Shown: one piece after another, positions 1-8,144 of the stretch
Numbering within the stretch: position 1 is the first letter of the stretch
How the letters are laid out: each line of letters starts with the position of its first letter
Assembly: GCA_017305535.1 (NCBI GenBank)
Contig: JAFKKN010000002.1
Span: forward strand, 434,001 to 498,000
Direction: 5' to 3'
DNA: 64,000 nt
From: Hyphomicrobiales bacterium
Lineage (GTDB): Bacteria; Pseudomonadota; Alphaproteobacteria; Rhizobiales; Xanthobacteraceae
The notes under the pieces: generated by a model
What the model was told of the DNA's origin: nothing
What the model saw: only the letters and a program-made list of their open reading frames with translations
The model's database searches: none
Position numbers and translations under genes: made by a program

Positions 1-1
1 A

Positions 2-157
2 ACCGCGCTGCGCAACTTCAACGCCGCGCGCCTCGCGCAGGTGATGGACCAGCTCGCCTCGGCGGCACTCGACTCGCGCAAGCAGGCGGCGCTTGCCGCC
101 GCTATCGTCCAGCGCGCGCTGATCGTCATCGCCGCGAGTGCGCGGCGGAGGGGATGA
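2..157 (+). CDS. holA: DNA polymerase III delta subunit HolA, C-terminal end (partial)
   Basis: An open frame enters from the left edge and stops with TGA at 155-157, giving about 51 residues. They are alanine- and arginine-rich and helical (start TALRNFNAARLAQVMDQL, end RALIVIAASARRRG). This resembles the C-terminal collar helices of HolA, the clamp-loader subunit that opens the beta clamp. In related Rhizobiales holA lies next to parB, here convergent with it. The call rests on a short fragment plus context, so another helical protein cannot be excluded. Confidence 0.55.
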   Translation, partial: TALRNFNAARLAQVMDQLASAALDSRKQAALAAAIVQRALIVIAASARRRG

Positions 158-182
158 TGTTTCACCGCAATGACAAACTCTC

Positions 183-272
183 CGTCATGGCCGGGCTTGT
201 CCCGGCCATCCACGTCTTGTCTGTGGAATCAACGAAAGAACGTGGATGCCCGGCACAAGGCCGGGCATGACG
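183..272. repeat. Intergenic palindromic repeat, family A (paired inverted units)
   Basis: Two inverted GC-rich units flank a short spacer. The left unit is a CGTCATGGCCGGGC-type hairpin followed by CCACGTCTT; the right unit is the mirror GTGGATGCCCGGC...GGGCATGACG. Copies or half-copies recur at about 3260, 6536, 49813, 56081 and 60521. It lies between convergent holA and parB, so it could also act as a transcript-end structure. Confidence 0.75.
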
Positions 273-294
273 AAAGAGAGGCGATCGCTCGCCG

Positions 295-1176
295 TCACGC
301 CCCCAACCGACGCATCACTTCGTCGAGCTGATCGAGGTCGCCGTAGCGGATCTGCACGGTGCCGCCGGGATCGCGATGCGACACCGTCACCTTCAGGCCG
401 AGCGCATCGCTGACACGCTTCTCAAGATCGAGCGTATCGGTGTCCTTCGGCGATGACGCCGACGCGCTGCGCGGCTTCATGCTCTTGCGTTCGGGCGCGC
501 CCTCTTCATGCGCGAGCGCTTCGGTCTGCCGCACGCTGAGGCCTTCCGCCACGACGCGCTGCGCGGCGCTCGATGCATCCGGGACATTGATCAGCGCGCG
601 CGCGTGGCCCGCCGACAATTGCCCCGATGAAATCAGCTCCTGCACATCCTTCGGCAGCTTCGTCAGCCGCATCATGTTGGCGACGTGGCTGCGGCTTTTG
701 CCGACCAGCTTTGCGATATCGTCGGCGCTGTGTTTGAATTCGCTGGCGAGCGCGTGATAGCCGAGCGCTTCTTCCATCGCGTTGAGATCGGCGCGCTGCA
801 CGTTCTCGACGATGGCGATTTCCAGCGCCTCGCCGTCGCTCACGTCAACCGGAACGATCGGCACTTCATGCAAGCCGGCGAGCTGCGCCGCGCGCCAGCG
901 TCGTTCGCCGGCGATGATCTCGAAACGATCGTTGGCGCCCTTCACCGCACGCACCACGATCGGCTGGATCACGCCGCGCTGCCTGATCGAATCCGCAAGC
1001 TCGGCGAGTTCGGCTTCGGCAAAGGTGCGGCGCGGGTTGCGCGGATTGGCCTTGATGAACTCGATCGGCACCTTGCGCTGCGCGCGCGGCCGCTCGACAT
1101 GCGCGGCCTCACCGCCGACATCGCCGATCAGACTCGCCAGACCACGTCCCAGCCGCGAACGGGTTTCTTCGGCCAT
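295..1176 (-). CDS. parB: Chromosome-partitioning protein ParB
   Basis: ParB binds parS sites, spreads on DNA as a CTP-dependent clamp and is moved by ParA, segregating the origin. The protein (293 aa) begins with the SRLGRGLASLIGD motif that contacts ParA. The ParB/Srx CTP-binding domain follows, with GERRWRAAQLAG and the ENVQRADLNAMEEA segment, then a helix-turn-helix (DDIAKLVGKSRSHVANMMRL) and a C-terminal dimerisation domain. I chose the ATG at 1174-1176 because an AAGGGAG ribosome site precedes it; an upstream in-frame start would add seven residues. It lies downstream of parA with a 291-bp repeat-filled gap, and three perfect parS sites are within 5.3 kb. Confidence 0.97.
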   Translation of the reverse strand: MAEETRSRLGRGLASLIGDVGGEAAHVERPRAQRKVPIEFIKANPRNPRRTFAEAELAELADSIRQRGVIQPIVVRAVKGANDRFEIIAGERRWRAAQLAGLHEVPIVPVDVSDGEALEIAIVENVQRADLNAMEEALGYHALASEFKHSADDIAKLVGKSRSHVANMMRLTKLPKDVQELISSGQLSAGHARALINVPDASSAAQRVVAEGLSVRQTEALAHEEGAPERKSMKPRSASASSPKDTDTLDLEKRVSDALGLKVTVSHRDPGGTVQIRYGDLDQLDEVMRRLGA

Positions 1177-1220
1177 CGCCAGCTCCCTTGGATTCACGCG
1201 TGATACTCCATCGTCCTTTT

Positions 1221-1326
1221 ATTCCCTCCCCCTTGTGGGGGAGGGTCAGGGAGGGGGGTGAGCCGCAAGCACCTTCGCTTGTGAGACCCCCCTCTCCACC
1301 TCTCCCCCACAAGGGGGGGAGAGAGC
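1221..1326. repeat. Large imperfect inverted repeat between parA and parB
   Basis: A run of CCCTCCCCCTTGTGGGGGAG type is mirrored by CTCCCCCACAAGGGGG about 60 bases later, giving a long hairpin with smaller internal stems. It lies in the 291-bp parA-parB gap, so it may attenuate or stabilise the parA-parB transcript. Elements of this composition are common intergenic repeats in bradyrhizobia (general knowledge). Confidence 0.6.
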
Positions 1327-1364
1327 AGTTCGTGCAGCGCCGCCAGCGCATCGCCTCTCAATTC

Positions 1365-1442
1365 GTCATTGCAAGCGAAGCAATCCAGAAACCCACGAAG
1401 GAAGGACTGGATTGCTTCGTCGCATTCGCTCCTCGCAATGAC
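1365..1442. repeat. Intergenic palindromic repeat, family C
   Basis: GAAGCAATCCAG at 1377-1388 is the exact inverse of CTGGATTGCTTC at 1407-1418, and outer arms GTCATTGC and GCAATGAC extend the pairing. Relatives occur at about 3093-3157, 4286-4320, 53670-53735 and 60438-60512. Confidence 0.75.
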
Positions 1443-1467
1443 GGCGCAGCAATCGCAGTCCGCGCCC

Positions 1468-2328
1468 TCACCCCGCCGTGCGCAACTCGCGCTCGCGCTG
1501 GATCACTTCCGTCGCCAGTCGCAAATACGCTTCGCTGCCGGCGCATTTGAGATCGTAGACCAGCACCGGCTTGCCGTAAGACGGCGCTTCCGAGATACGG
1601 ACATTGCGCGGGATCATGGTCTCGTAGACCTTCTTGCCCATGAACTGCCGCACGTCGGCGACGACCTGGTTCGACAGGTTGTTGCGCGAGTCGTACATGG
1701 TCAGCACGATGCCGTGGATCGACAATTCCGGATTGAGCGTCGAGCGCACCTGCTCCACCGTCTGCAACAGCTGCGACAGGCCTTCGAGCGCGAAAAACTC
1801 ACACTGCAACGGCACCAGGATCGCATCCGACGCCGCCATCGCGTTGACGGTGAGCAGGTTCAGCGACGGCGGGCAATCGATCAGGACATAGGTGAAGTCG
1901 GCTTCCGGCGAGACGTTGGCGTTGAGCGCCTCGATGGCATTGCGCAGCCGGAAGGCGCGGTCGCGCGTGTGGCCGAGTTCGAGTTCGAGCCCGGAGAGAT
2001 CCATGGTGGAGGGCGCGATGAACAATCGCGGCACCGCGGTCGGCACCACCGCCTCGCGCAGCGAGACTTCGCCGGTCAGCACGTCGTAGGTCGAGGCGCG
2101 GCGGTCGCGGCGGTCGATGCCGAGGCCGGTGGAGGCGTTGCCCTGCGGATCGAGATCGACGATCAGCACCCGCTCGCCAATGGCCGCCAGCGCGGTGCCG
2201 AGGTTGATCGCCGTGGTGGTCTTGCCGACGCCGCCCTTCTGGTTGGCCAGCGAAATGATCCGCGGATGTCCGAGCGGCATCGTCGCATCACTCCCAAACC
2301 CTTGATAAATCTCGTCCATCACTGTCAT
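1468..2328 (-). CDS. parA: Chromosome-partitioning ATPase ParA
   Basis: ParA is the Walker-type ATPase that positions the ParB-parS complex on the nucleoid. The deviant Walker A motif KGGVGKTT lies about 32 residues from the chosen start, followed by DLDPQGNAS and DCPPSLNLLT, all hallmarks of chromosomal ParA; the length (286 aa) is typical. The frame continues upstream, but that extension would run into rsmG, so I place the start at the ATG at 2326-2328; an ATG three codons later is also possible. It is followed on the same strand by parB. Confidence 0.96.
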   Translation of the reverse strand: MTVMDEIYQGFGSDATMPLGHPRIISLANQKGGVGKTTTAINLGTALAAIGERVLIVDLDPQGNASTGLGIDRRDRRASTYDVLTGEVSLREAVVPTAVPRLFIAPSTMDLSGLELELGHTRDRAFRLRNAIEALNANVSPEADFTYVLIDCPPSLNLLTVNAMAASDAILVPLQCEFFALEGLSQLLQTVEQVRSTLNPELSIHGIVLTMYDSRNNLSNQVVADVRQFMGKKVYETMIPRNVRISEAPSYGKPVLVYDLKCAGSEAYLRLATEVIQRERELRTAG

Positions 2329-2353
2329 CGGTACGCCATATTGCACTGCAGCA

Positions 2354-3025
2354 TCAATGCGGCGCCACCGCCTCGATGTGATTGACCTCGACGATCCAGC
2401 CCTCGCCGCCGCTGCGGCTCCGATGCAGGATTGGCTCAATTTTCCAATATTTAGTAGCTTCCGTCAATTCTGACTCTACATCTTGACCTTTGAGCAGCAG
2501 CGCTTTTGCGCCCTTCCGCACCAGAGGTTCGACATAGCCCAGCAACAGATGTAACGGAGCCAGCGCCCGCGCGGTGACGCAATCGACAGCATGCTCCACG
2601 CTATCCACATAATCCCCGATGTCCTTGGGATAAACCTCTCCGCGCGCGCCCGTCACCCGCAGCGCCTCGCGCAGGAAGGCGGCCTTCTTGGCGATGCGCT
2701 CGACAAGATCGACCCGGCCGCCACGGTCGGCCAGCGCGCAGGCCAGCACCACCCCGGGGAATCCACCGCCGCTGCCGAAGTCGGCCCAACGCGTCGCGCT
2801 CGGTGCCAGATCGAGAAGCTGCAACGAATCGGCGATGTGACGGGTCCAGAGCTGCGGCAGGGTCGAGGGTGCAACCAGATTGGTGGTCACCTGCCAATGC
2901 AACAACAACTCGACATAGCGATCGAGCCGCGCCTCTGTTTCACGTGAAACAGGGGTGAGGCGGAGAGCGGCGGCCCTGTCGGCGGCAAGGTCGGCGATCG
3001 CGATGTGATGACTTGCTTTCGCCAT
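2354..3025 (-). CDS. rsmG: 16S rRNA (guanine527-N7)-methyltransferase RsmG (GidB)
   Basis: RsmG uses SAM to methylate G527 of 16S rRNA; loss gives low-level streptomycin resistance in other bacteria. The sequence has the family pattern: N-terminal helices, NLVAPSTLPQLWTRHIADSLQL, the SAM-binding motif DFGSGGGFPGVVLA, and a later VTARALAPL segment. From the ATG at 3023-3025 the protein is 223 aa, close to the family norm; an upstream start at 3064 would add 13 residues. A perfect parS site is embedded in its 5' coding part and is read as VSRET. mnmG lies 1.4 kb upstream rather than adjacent, with a GNAT gene between them. Confidence 0.95.
   Translation of the reverse strand: MAKASHHIAIADLAADRAAALRLTPVSRETEARLDRYVELLLHWQVTTNLVAPSTLPQLWTRHIADSLQLLDLAPSATRWADFGSGGGFPGVVLACALADRGGRVDLVERIAKKAAFLREALRVTGARGEVYPKDIGDYVDSVEHAVDCVTARALAPLHLLLGYVEPLVRKGAKALLLKGQDVESELTEATKYWKIEPILHRSRSGGEGWIVEVNHIEAVAPH
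2936..2951. other. parS: parS centromere site 1 (inside rsmG)
   Basis: A perfect 16-bp palindrome TGTTTCACGTGAAACA identical to the universal chromosomal parS consensus. It is encoded within rsmG, where it specifies part of TPVSRETE. Confidence 0.96.
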
Positions 3026-3689
3026 GACCGAAGAGCGCTTTCCAAGAATCGGAGGAGGACCCATCCGACAAGTCTGACTGGGCGCTTATTCCCCGTCATC
3101 GCGAGGAGCGCAAGCGACGAAGCAAGGCATGAGCCACAAAGCAAGACTGAATTGCTTCACGGAGCCGGTGCTGGGGCGCGCGGAGCGCCGATCCGAGTGC
3201 TCGCACGGCAATGACACACGATGCAAGTTTCCCTCAACTTCAGTCCCTTCATCTGAAGTCGTCATGGCCGGATTTATTCCGGCCATCCACGTCTTGCCAG
3301 AACGTCGGGCATAAAAGGTAGATACCCGGGATGAGCACGGGCATGACGCTGGACCTAGATAGCTCCCGAGACGACGTCCCATCGATGAGATTGCAATATC
3401 TGAAACTAGAACCTGGTGGGTTTGAACCGAAGCCCATGCCGTCATCCTGCGGCGCGAGCGAAGCGAGCCTCGAAGGATCGCGGTCATCGCCCACCATCGC
3501 GGGTTTACCCGAGATAGGGCTGAAAGGACGCAAGTTGGCTTGCCGACTTGCTATGGCTGCCGCTACGCGCCAGCACCTCAGGACGAGTGCCTCAGATTCA
3601 GCCTCGAAAAATTATGCTCCAGGTGACGAACGGACCTAGCAATTTGATCGTCGCGTCGAATGCGGCCAAGCATCGTCATCAAAGGCGGT
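3026..3689. other. Gene-free stretch filled with intergenic repeats
   Basis: I see no convincing gene in these 664 bases. It holds a family C-like element (about 3093-3157), a family A pair (about 3260-3348), and a third palindromic type around 3438-3485 (GTCATCCTGCGGCGCGAGCGAAGCGAGCC). Short frames here translate the repeats and have no recognisable domain. It separates rsmG from the GNAT gene on the same strand. Confidence 0.6.
3260..3348. repeat. Intergenic palindromic repeat, family A
   Basis: CGTCATGGCCGGATTTATTCC followed by GGCCATCCACGTCTTG forms the left unit, and a diverged mirror unit ends in CGGGCATGACG. It has the same layout as the copy at 183-272. Confidence 0.7.
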
Positions 3690-4187
3690 TCACCCGACCG
3701 GCCGCGGGGCCACGAAGCCGGTCTTGCCGCCCTGCTCAAACCCGCAGCTTTCGTAGAATGTCAGGACGAAAGGATTCGCCCGCCCGCGTCCCGTCATCAG
3801 AAATACCTGAAAACACCCGCGCCGCCAGGCGTCATCCAGCGCCGCGCGGACCGTCGCCCTGCCGTATCCGCATCGCCGGACATCGGGGTGCGTGACGACG
3901 TTCTCAAGAAAGGCATGTGGCGCGCCGCCGCGCATCAGGTTCGGCGCCGTGATCAGAAGGCAGGTCGCGATCGGTCGATCCGCGACAACGCCGACCATCA
4001 AACTCAGGTTTTCATTGGCCAATGTTTCGCGCCAGATCTCCCGCCTCCGCTGCTCGCTAAGTTGCGGGATGTTCGGATTCAGGTGCCGATAGAGGACCAG
4101 GAGTTGATCCAGATCGTCCGATCGGGCTTGGCGCGTGATCAACACTTCAGGTCTCCGGGCCGATCCAAGCAGCAAACGTTCCACCAA
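3690..4187 (-). CDS. GNAT-family N-acetyltransferase
   Basis: A 165-aa protein with the GNAT fold signature. There is an N-terminal TRQARSDDLDQLLVLYRHLNP helix, a central strand (MVGVVADRPIATCLLI), motif A with the acetyl-CoA pyrophosphate loop (NVVTHPDVRRCGYGRATV), and a C-terminal FYESCGFEQGGKTGF motif typical of GCN5-type enzymes. The substrate cannot be inferred. It sits alone between rsmG and mnmG, flanked on both sides by repeat-rich DNA, so it may have been inserted into the usual mnmG-rsmG pair. The first ATG at 4187 was taken; there is no clear ribosome site to decide. Confidence 0.85.
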   Translation of the reverse strand: MVERLLLGSARRPEVLITRQARSDDLDQLLVLYRHLNPNIPQLSEQRRREIWRETLANENLSLMVGVVADRPIATCLLITAPNLMRGGAPHAFLENVVTHPDVRRCGYGRATVRAALDDAWRRGCFQVFLMTGRGRANPFVLTFYESCGFEQGGKTGFVAPRPVG

Positions 4188-4410
4188 GAATCGCGATAAT
4201 CCAAATCCATCATGGCGAGCGAAGCGAGGCTCCCGCTCTTCCTTCCCCTCCCGCCCGCGGAAGAGGGTCGGGGTGAGGGCTCAGAATTGCTTCGTCGGCT
4301 TCGCCTCCTCGCAATGACGAGAAACAGGCATCGACTTTATCGAAATTTGCTTCAGAGCCCGGCTCGCGAAAAGCTTTCCGATTGAACTCTAATCAGTCTG
4401 CCGGAAAGGC

Positions 4411-4426
4411 TGTTTCACGTGAAACA
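4411..4426. other. parS: parS centromere site 2
   Basis: A second perfect TGTTTCACGTGAAACA, ending four bases before the 3' end of mnmG (stop codon at 4430-4432 on the minus strand). It is 1475 bp from site 1. Confidence 0.96.
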
Positions 4427-4429
4427 CTT

Positions 4430-6304
4430 TTACGCGACGCCGGCGGCATCCTTCTTTCGCGCTTCGCGCCGCAGATAGGCAGCCAGAATGCCAAGCGCGG
4501 CCGGCGTCAGGCCGTCGAGCCGGCCCGCCTGCCCCACGGTGCGCGGCTGCGCTCTCTCCAACCGGTTGCGTGCCTCGTTGGAGAGTCCCGGCACCGCGCG
4601 GTAGTCGATCCCGGTCAGCACCAGCCCCTCGTCGCGGCGGAAGGCCTCGACATCCGCCACCTGGCGCTTGAGATAGACGTCGTATTTGGCGTCGATCTCG
4701 ACATGGGTCGCAATGACTGGGTCAATGGCCGACAGCTCCGGCCAGATCCGGCTGACATCCGCCCAGCCGATCTCCGGATAGGCCAGTAGCTCAAAGGCCG
4801 AGCGGCGATGGCCGTCGCGGTTGAGATTAAGGCCGTGCTTGGCCGCCTCGTTCGGCGTGATCGCCAGCGATTGTGCCAATCCCTTGGCGGCGTCCAGCGC
4901 CGTCATCTTGGCGCGATGATGCGCCGTCCGCTCCGCCCCAACACAACCGAGCGCGATGCCCTTGTCGGTCAGGCGCTGATCGGCGTTGTCGGCGCGCAGG
5001 GTCAGGCGGTACTCGGCGCGTGAGGTGAACATCCGATAGGGTTCGGTGACGCCACGCGTCACCAGATCGTCGATCATTACCCCGAGATAGCCATCGGCGC
5101 GGTCGAATACGATTCCGCCGCCCCCGCCCGTTAGCAGCGCGGCGTTGAGCCCGGCGACGATACCCTGCGCCGCCGCCTCCTCATAACCGGTGGTGCCGTT
5201 GATCTGCCCGGCCAGAAACAGCCCCGGCACCCGCCGGGTCTGCAAGGTCGGCTCCAGTTCGCGCGGATCGACATGGTCGTATTCGATGGCGTAGCCCGGC
5301 CGGATGATCCGGGTGTTCTCCAGTCCCGGAATCGACGCCACGATCGCCCGCTGCACGTCTTCCGGCAGCGAGGTCGAAATGCCGTTGGGATAGACCGTCG
5401 GATCGTCGAGCCCTTCCGGCTCGAGAAAGATCTGATGCCCGTCGCGGTCGCCAAACCGCATGATCTTGTCCTCGACCGAGGGACAATAACGCGGCCCGGT
5501 CGACTTGATCTGGCCGGAATACATCGGGGAGCGATGCACGTTGGCGCGGATCACCTCGTGGGTCGCCGCCAACGTGCGGGTGATGCCGCACTGGATTTGC
5601 GGCACCGTGATGCGCGCGGTCAGGGTCGAGAACGGCTCCGGCGGATCGTCGCCGGGCTGCATCTCCACCGCGCCCCAATCGATGGTGCGGCCATCGAGGC
5701 GCGGCGGCGTTCCGGTCTTGAGCCGGCCCAGCGTGAAGCCGGCCGCTTCGAACGACTTCGAAAGACCAAGCGCCGGCGCCTCCCCGACCCGGCCCGCCGG
5801 CCAGCTCTGCTCACCGAGATGGATCAGCCCGCGCAGAAACGTCCCGGTGGTCACGACCACCGCGCCGGTCTTCAGCTCGCGGCCATCGGCCAAGCGAATG
5901 CCCGTCGCGCGGCCATCCACCCGCAGCAGATCGTCCGCCTCGCCTTGGATCACCGAGAGATTGGCGGTGTCGCGGATCGCGGCCTGCATCGCCGCCGCAT
6001 AAAGCTTGCGGTCGGCCTGAGCGCGCGGTCCGCGCACGGCCGGACCCTTACGGCGGTTGAGCATGCGAAACTGGATGCCCGCCTGATCGATCACCCGGCC
6101 CATCAGTCCATCGAGCGCGTCGACCTCGCGCACCAGATGACCCTTGCCGAGCCCGCCGATCGCCGGATTGCACGACATCGCGCCGACGGTGTCGAACCGA
6201 TGCGTCACCAGCGCGGTGCGCGCGCCCACGCGCGCGGCAGCCGCCGCGGCCTCACAGCCCGCGTGCCCGCCACCGATCACGATCACATCGAATGCGTCTG
6301 CCAA
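4430..6304 (-). CDS. mnmG: tRNA uridine-5-carboxymethylaminomethyl modification enzyme MnmG (GidA)
   Basis: MnmG is the FAD enzyme that, with MnmE, installs the (carboxymethyl)aminomethyl group on wobble U34 of several tRNAs. The FAD-binding [17 protein letters not shown] motif is at the N-terminus, followed by [23 protein letters not shown], the [11 protein letters not shown] motif and the C-terminal helical MnmE-interaction region. I set the start at the TTG at 6302-6304 (624 aa, [13 protein letters not shown]-type start) because orthologues begin there. The frame remains open upstream to a GTG that lies inside parS site 3 and would add 29 non-conserved residues. parS site 2 follows its stop codon immediately. 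Confidence 0.96.
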   Translation of the reverse strand: MADAFDVIVIGGGHAGCEAAAAAARVGARTALVTHRFDTVGAMSCNPAIGGLGKGHLVREVDALDGLMGRVIDQAGIQFRMLNRRKGPAVRGPRAQADRKLYAAAMQAAIRDTANLSVIQGEADDLLRVDGRATGIRLADGRELKTGAVVVTTGTFLRGLIHLGEQSWPAGRVGEAPALGLSKSFEAAGFTLGRLKTGTPPRLDGRTIDWGAVEMQPGDDPPEPFSTLTARITVPQIQCGITRTLAATHEVIRANVHRSPMYSGQIKSTGPRYCPSVEDKIMRFGDRDGHQIFLEPEGLDDPTVYPNGISTSLPEDVQRAIVASIPGLENTRIIRPGYAIEYDHVDPRELEPTLQTRRVPGLFLAGQINGTTGYEEAAAQGIVAGLNAALLTGGGGGIVFDRADGYLGVMIDDLVTRGVTEPYRMFTSRAEYRLTLRADNADQRLTDKGIALGCVGAERTAHHRAKMTALDAAKGLAQSLAITPNEAAKHGLNLNRDGHRRSAFELLAYPEIGWADVSRIWPELSAIDPVIATHVEIDAKYDVYLKRQVADVEAFRRDEGLVLTGIDYRAVPGLSNEARNRLERAQPRTVGQAGRLDGLTPAALGILAAYLRREARKKDAAGVA

Positions 6305-6669
6305 CGGTATATCCGTGGTTGAATTTGATGGGCGGCGTTTTATCGCGAGATGCGCGCCACGGAAAGCGGAATCCGCCGGAGTCTGTTTCACGTGAAACAG
6401 AAGTTCGGCCGCCCTAAATTAACCCGGGTAAAAATAATGCATGAGGCTGCCACGAAACCATAATTATCGAACCAGGCCAGCCCCGAGGGAGCACTGAATG
6501 CTCGATAGATTTCATTCAGATCAAAATCAACGGATCGTCATGCCGGGCTTGCCCCGGCACATCCACGTCCTTGAATGTGCGAGGACCGGCGAAGGACAGC
6601 TTCAAAAATCGAATAATACATACCAAAATTTATAAATGAACAAAGCAATATTTCTAGAATATAGAGCTA
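6305..6669. other. AT-rich intergenic region between mnmE and mnmG
   Basis: There is no recognisable gene. It contains parS site 3 (6384-6399), a family A half unit (about 6536-6572) and, at about 6595-6665, an unusually AT-rich run for this genome. This run includes CAATATTTCTAGAAT at 6646-6660, a 15-mer that recurs in the proposed origin region at 12480-12494. It presumably holds the mnmG promoter on the minus strand; I cannot assign boxes with confidence. Confidence 0.5.
6384..6399. other. parS: parS centromere site 3
   Basis: A third perfect TGTTTCACGTGAAACA, 80 bp upstream of the chosen mnmG start and 1973 bp from site 2. All three sites lie on the same side of the proposed origin as parAB. 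Confidence 0.96.
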
Positions 6670-8070
6670 TTACTTCCCTATGCAGAAGTCGCGAAAAATG
6701 ACGTCGAGCAAATCCTCGACATCGACACGACCCAGAAGCCGGCCAAGCGCCACTGAGGCGGCGCGGAGTTCCTCGGCAACAAGCTCATCACCCAGATCAC
6801 GCGCAATAATGCTGCGATGCAGCATATCGACCGTCATACGCAATAACTCCCGATGTCGCGTCCGCCCGATCAACCCGGACTCACCGGCCGCAAAATATTG
6901 TTCCGCATAAGCCCGAATGGCGTCGATCAATTCCGGCACTCCGTCGCCCCGCGCCGCAGAGATCGCGAAGGCCGGGGGCGACGCATCAACGCGTGCCGCA
7001 ATACCGCCGTCAGACCGCCGGCGTCCTGCCGCAAGAATCCCGGCCCCACTTTCGACCCCCGGAACGGCCGCGATATCCAGTTTGTTGAGGACCAGCCAAC
7101 ACGGCGCGTTACCGACGACATCGCCCAGCGGCCTATCGGCCAATGGCCCATTTTCGATGAGCCAAAGAACGAGATCGGCCTCCCCTGCCCGCGCACGCGC
7201 CCGCCGTACGCCCTCCTGCTCTACCGGATCGTCGGTCTCGCGAATTCCGGCGGTGTCGATCAACGTCACCGGATAACCATCGAGATCCAATTGCACCTCG
7301 ATCACATCTCGCGTGGTGCCGGCATGCGGCGAGACAATCGCCACATCGCGCCGCGCCAGTGCATTCATCAGCGTCGATTTGCCGACATTCGGCGCACCGG
7401 CGATCGCCACCACCAATCCGTCGCGCAAACGTTCACTGTGCGAGGACGCCGCCAGTGCCTGTTCAATCTCATCCTTCAGCGCTGCGATCTTCGCCAACGC
7501 CGGCGCCAGCAATTCATTCGGTACATCGCCTTCGTCGGCGAAGTCGATCCCCGCTTCCACCAGCGCGGCCGCTTCGATGATCTGCCGCCGCCAGTCGCGC
7601 GCCTTGTCGCCCAGCAGCCCCTGCAACTGCCGCAGCGCCTGCCGCCGCTGCTTGTCGGTGTCGGCATGAATCAGATCGTCGAGCCCTTCGGCTTCGGTGA
7701 GATCGATTTTGCCATTCTCGAACGCGCGTCGCGTGAATTCGCCGGGCTCCGCCGGCCGCACGTCGTCGAACTCGGATAACGCCGCGAACAACGCAGCCAG
7801 CACCGCGCGGCCGCCATGGACGTGAAATTCGGCCACGTCTTCGCCAGTGGCGCTTGCCGGCGCGGGAAACCACAACACCACCGCGTCGTCGATGGCTTCG
7901 CCTTGCGCATCCCGCAGCAACACGCGCGTGGCGGTGCGCGGCACTGGCCGCCTGCGAGCGAGCAGCTCCAACGCATGACCAGCCTGTGCGCCGGAAACCC
8001 GCACGATGGCAATCGCGGTCGGCGGTCGACCGGACGACAGGGCGAAGATAGTTTGTTCTCGCGGATGCAT
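6670..8070 (-). CDS. mnmE: tRNA modification GTPase MnmE (TrmE)
   Basis: MnmE partners MnmG in wobble-uridine modification. The three domains are in order: an N-terminal tetrahydrofolate-binding domain ([21 protein letters not shown]), a helical domain, and a G domain inserted in the helices, with G1 [10 protein letters not shown]3 DTAGI and G4 NKLD. The C-terminus ends in the family CxGK motif, here CIGK. At 466 aa it is slightly long, with a small insertion after the NKLD motif. It lies upstream of mnmG on the same strand, separated by the AT-rich parS-bearing gap. Confidence 0.96.
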   Translation of the reverse strand: MHPREQTIFALSSGRPPTAIAIVRVSGAQAGHALELLARRRPVPRTATRVLLRDAQGEAIDDAVVLWFPAPASATGEDVAEFHVHGGRAVLAALFAALSEFDDVRPAEPGEFTRRAFENGKIDLTEAEGLDDLIHADTDKQRRQALRQLQGLLGDKARDWRRQIIEAAALVEAGIDFADEGDVPNELLAPALAKIAALKDEIEQALAASSHSERLRDGLVVAIAGAPNVGKSTLMNALARRDVAIVSPHAGTTRDVIEVQLDLDGYPVTLIDTAGIRETDDPVEQEGVRRARARAGEADLVLWLIENGPLADRPLGDVVGNAPCWLVLNKLDIAAVPGVESGAGILAAGRRRSDGGIAARVDASPPAFAISAARGDGVPELIDAIRAYAEQYFAAGESGLIGRTRHRELLRMTVDMLHRSIIARDLGDELVAEELRAASVALGRLLGRVDVEDLLDVIFRDFCIGK

Positions 8071-8144
8071 GGCCTATCTATTGAATAACCGCGACGTTCG
8101 ACGCAACCAGGTATCGTCGCCACTCAAGTCCGGAAAGCCGCAGC

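Noticed and set aside
1221-1326. Insertion-sequence end or transposon remnant at the large inverted repeat
   Set aside because: No transposase fragment or target duplication is visible; composition and location fit a common intergenic repeat.
1369-2385. Long open frames on the plus strand opposite parA (and similar ones opposite mnmG at 5273-6322 and gdhA at 56317-57615)
   Set aside because: They are antisense shadows of high-GC genes: arginine/histidine/alanine-rich translations with no domain, while the opposite strand encodes well-conserved proteins.
2329-2439. N-terminal extension of ParA
   Set aside because: It would overlap rsmG by 86 bases and adds arginine-rich residues not found in ParA proteins.
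3401-3435. tRNA-like T-arm (GGTTCAAACCCACC on the minus strand)
   Set aside because: The flanking bases do not form a T-stem, and no acceptor, D or anticodon arms can be built around it.
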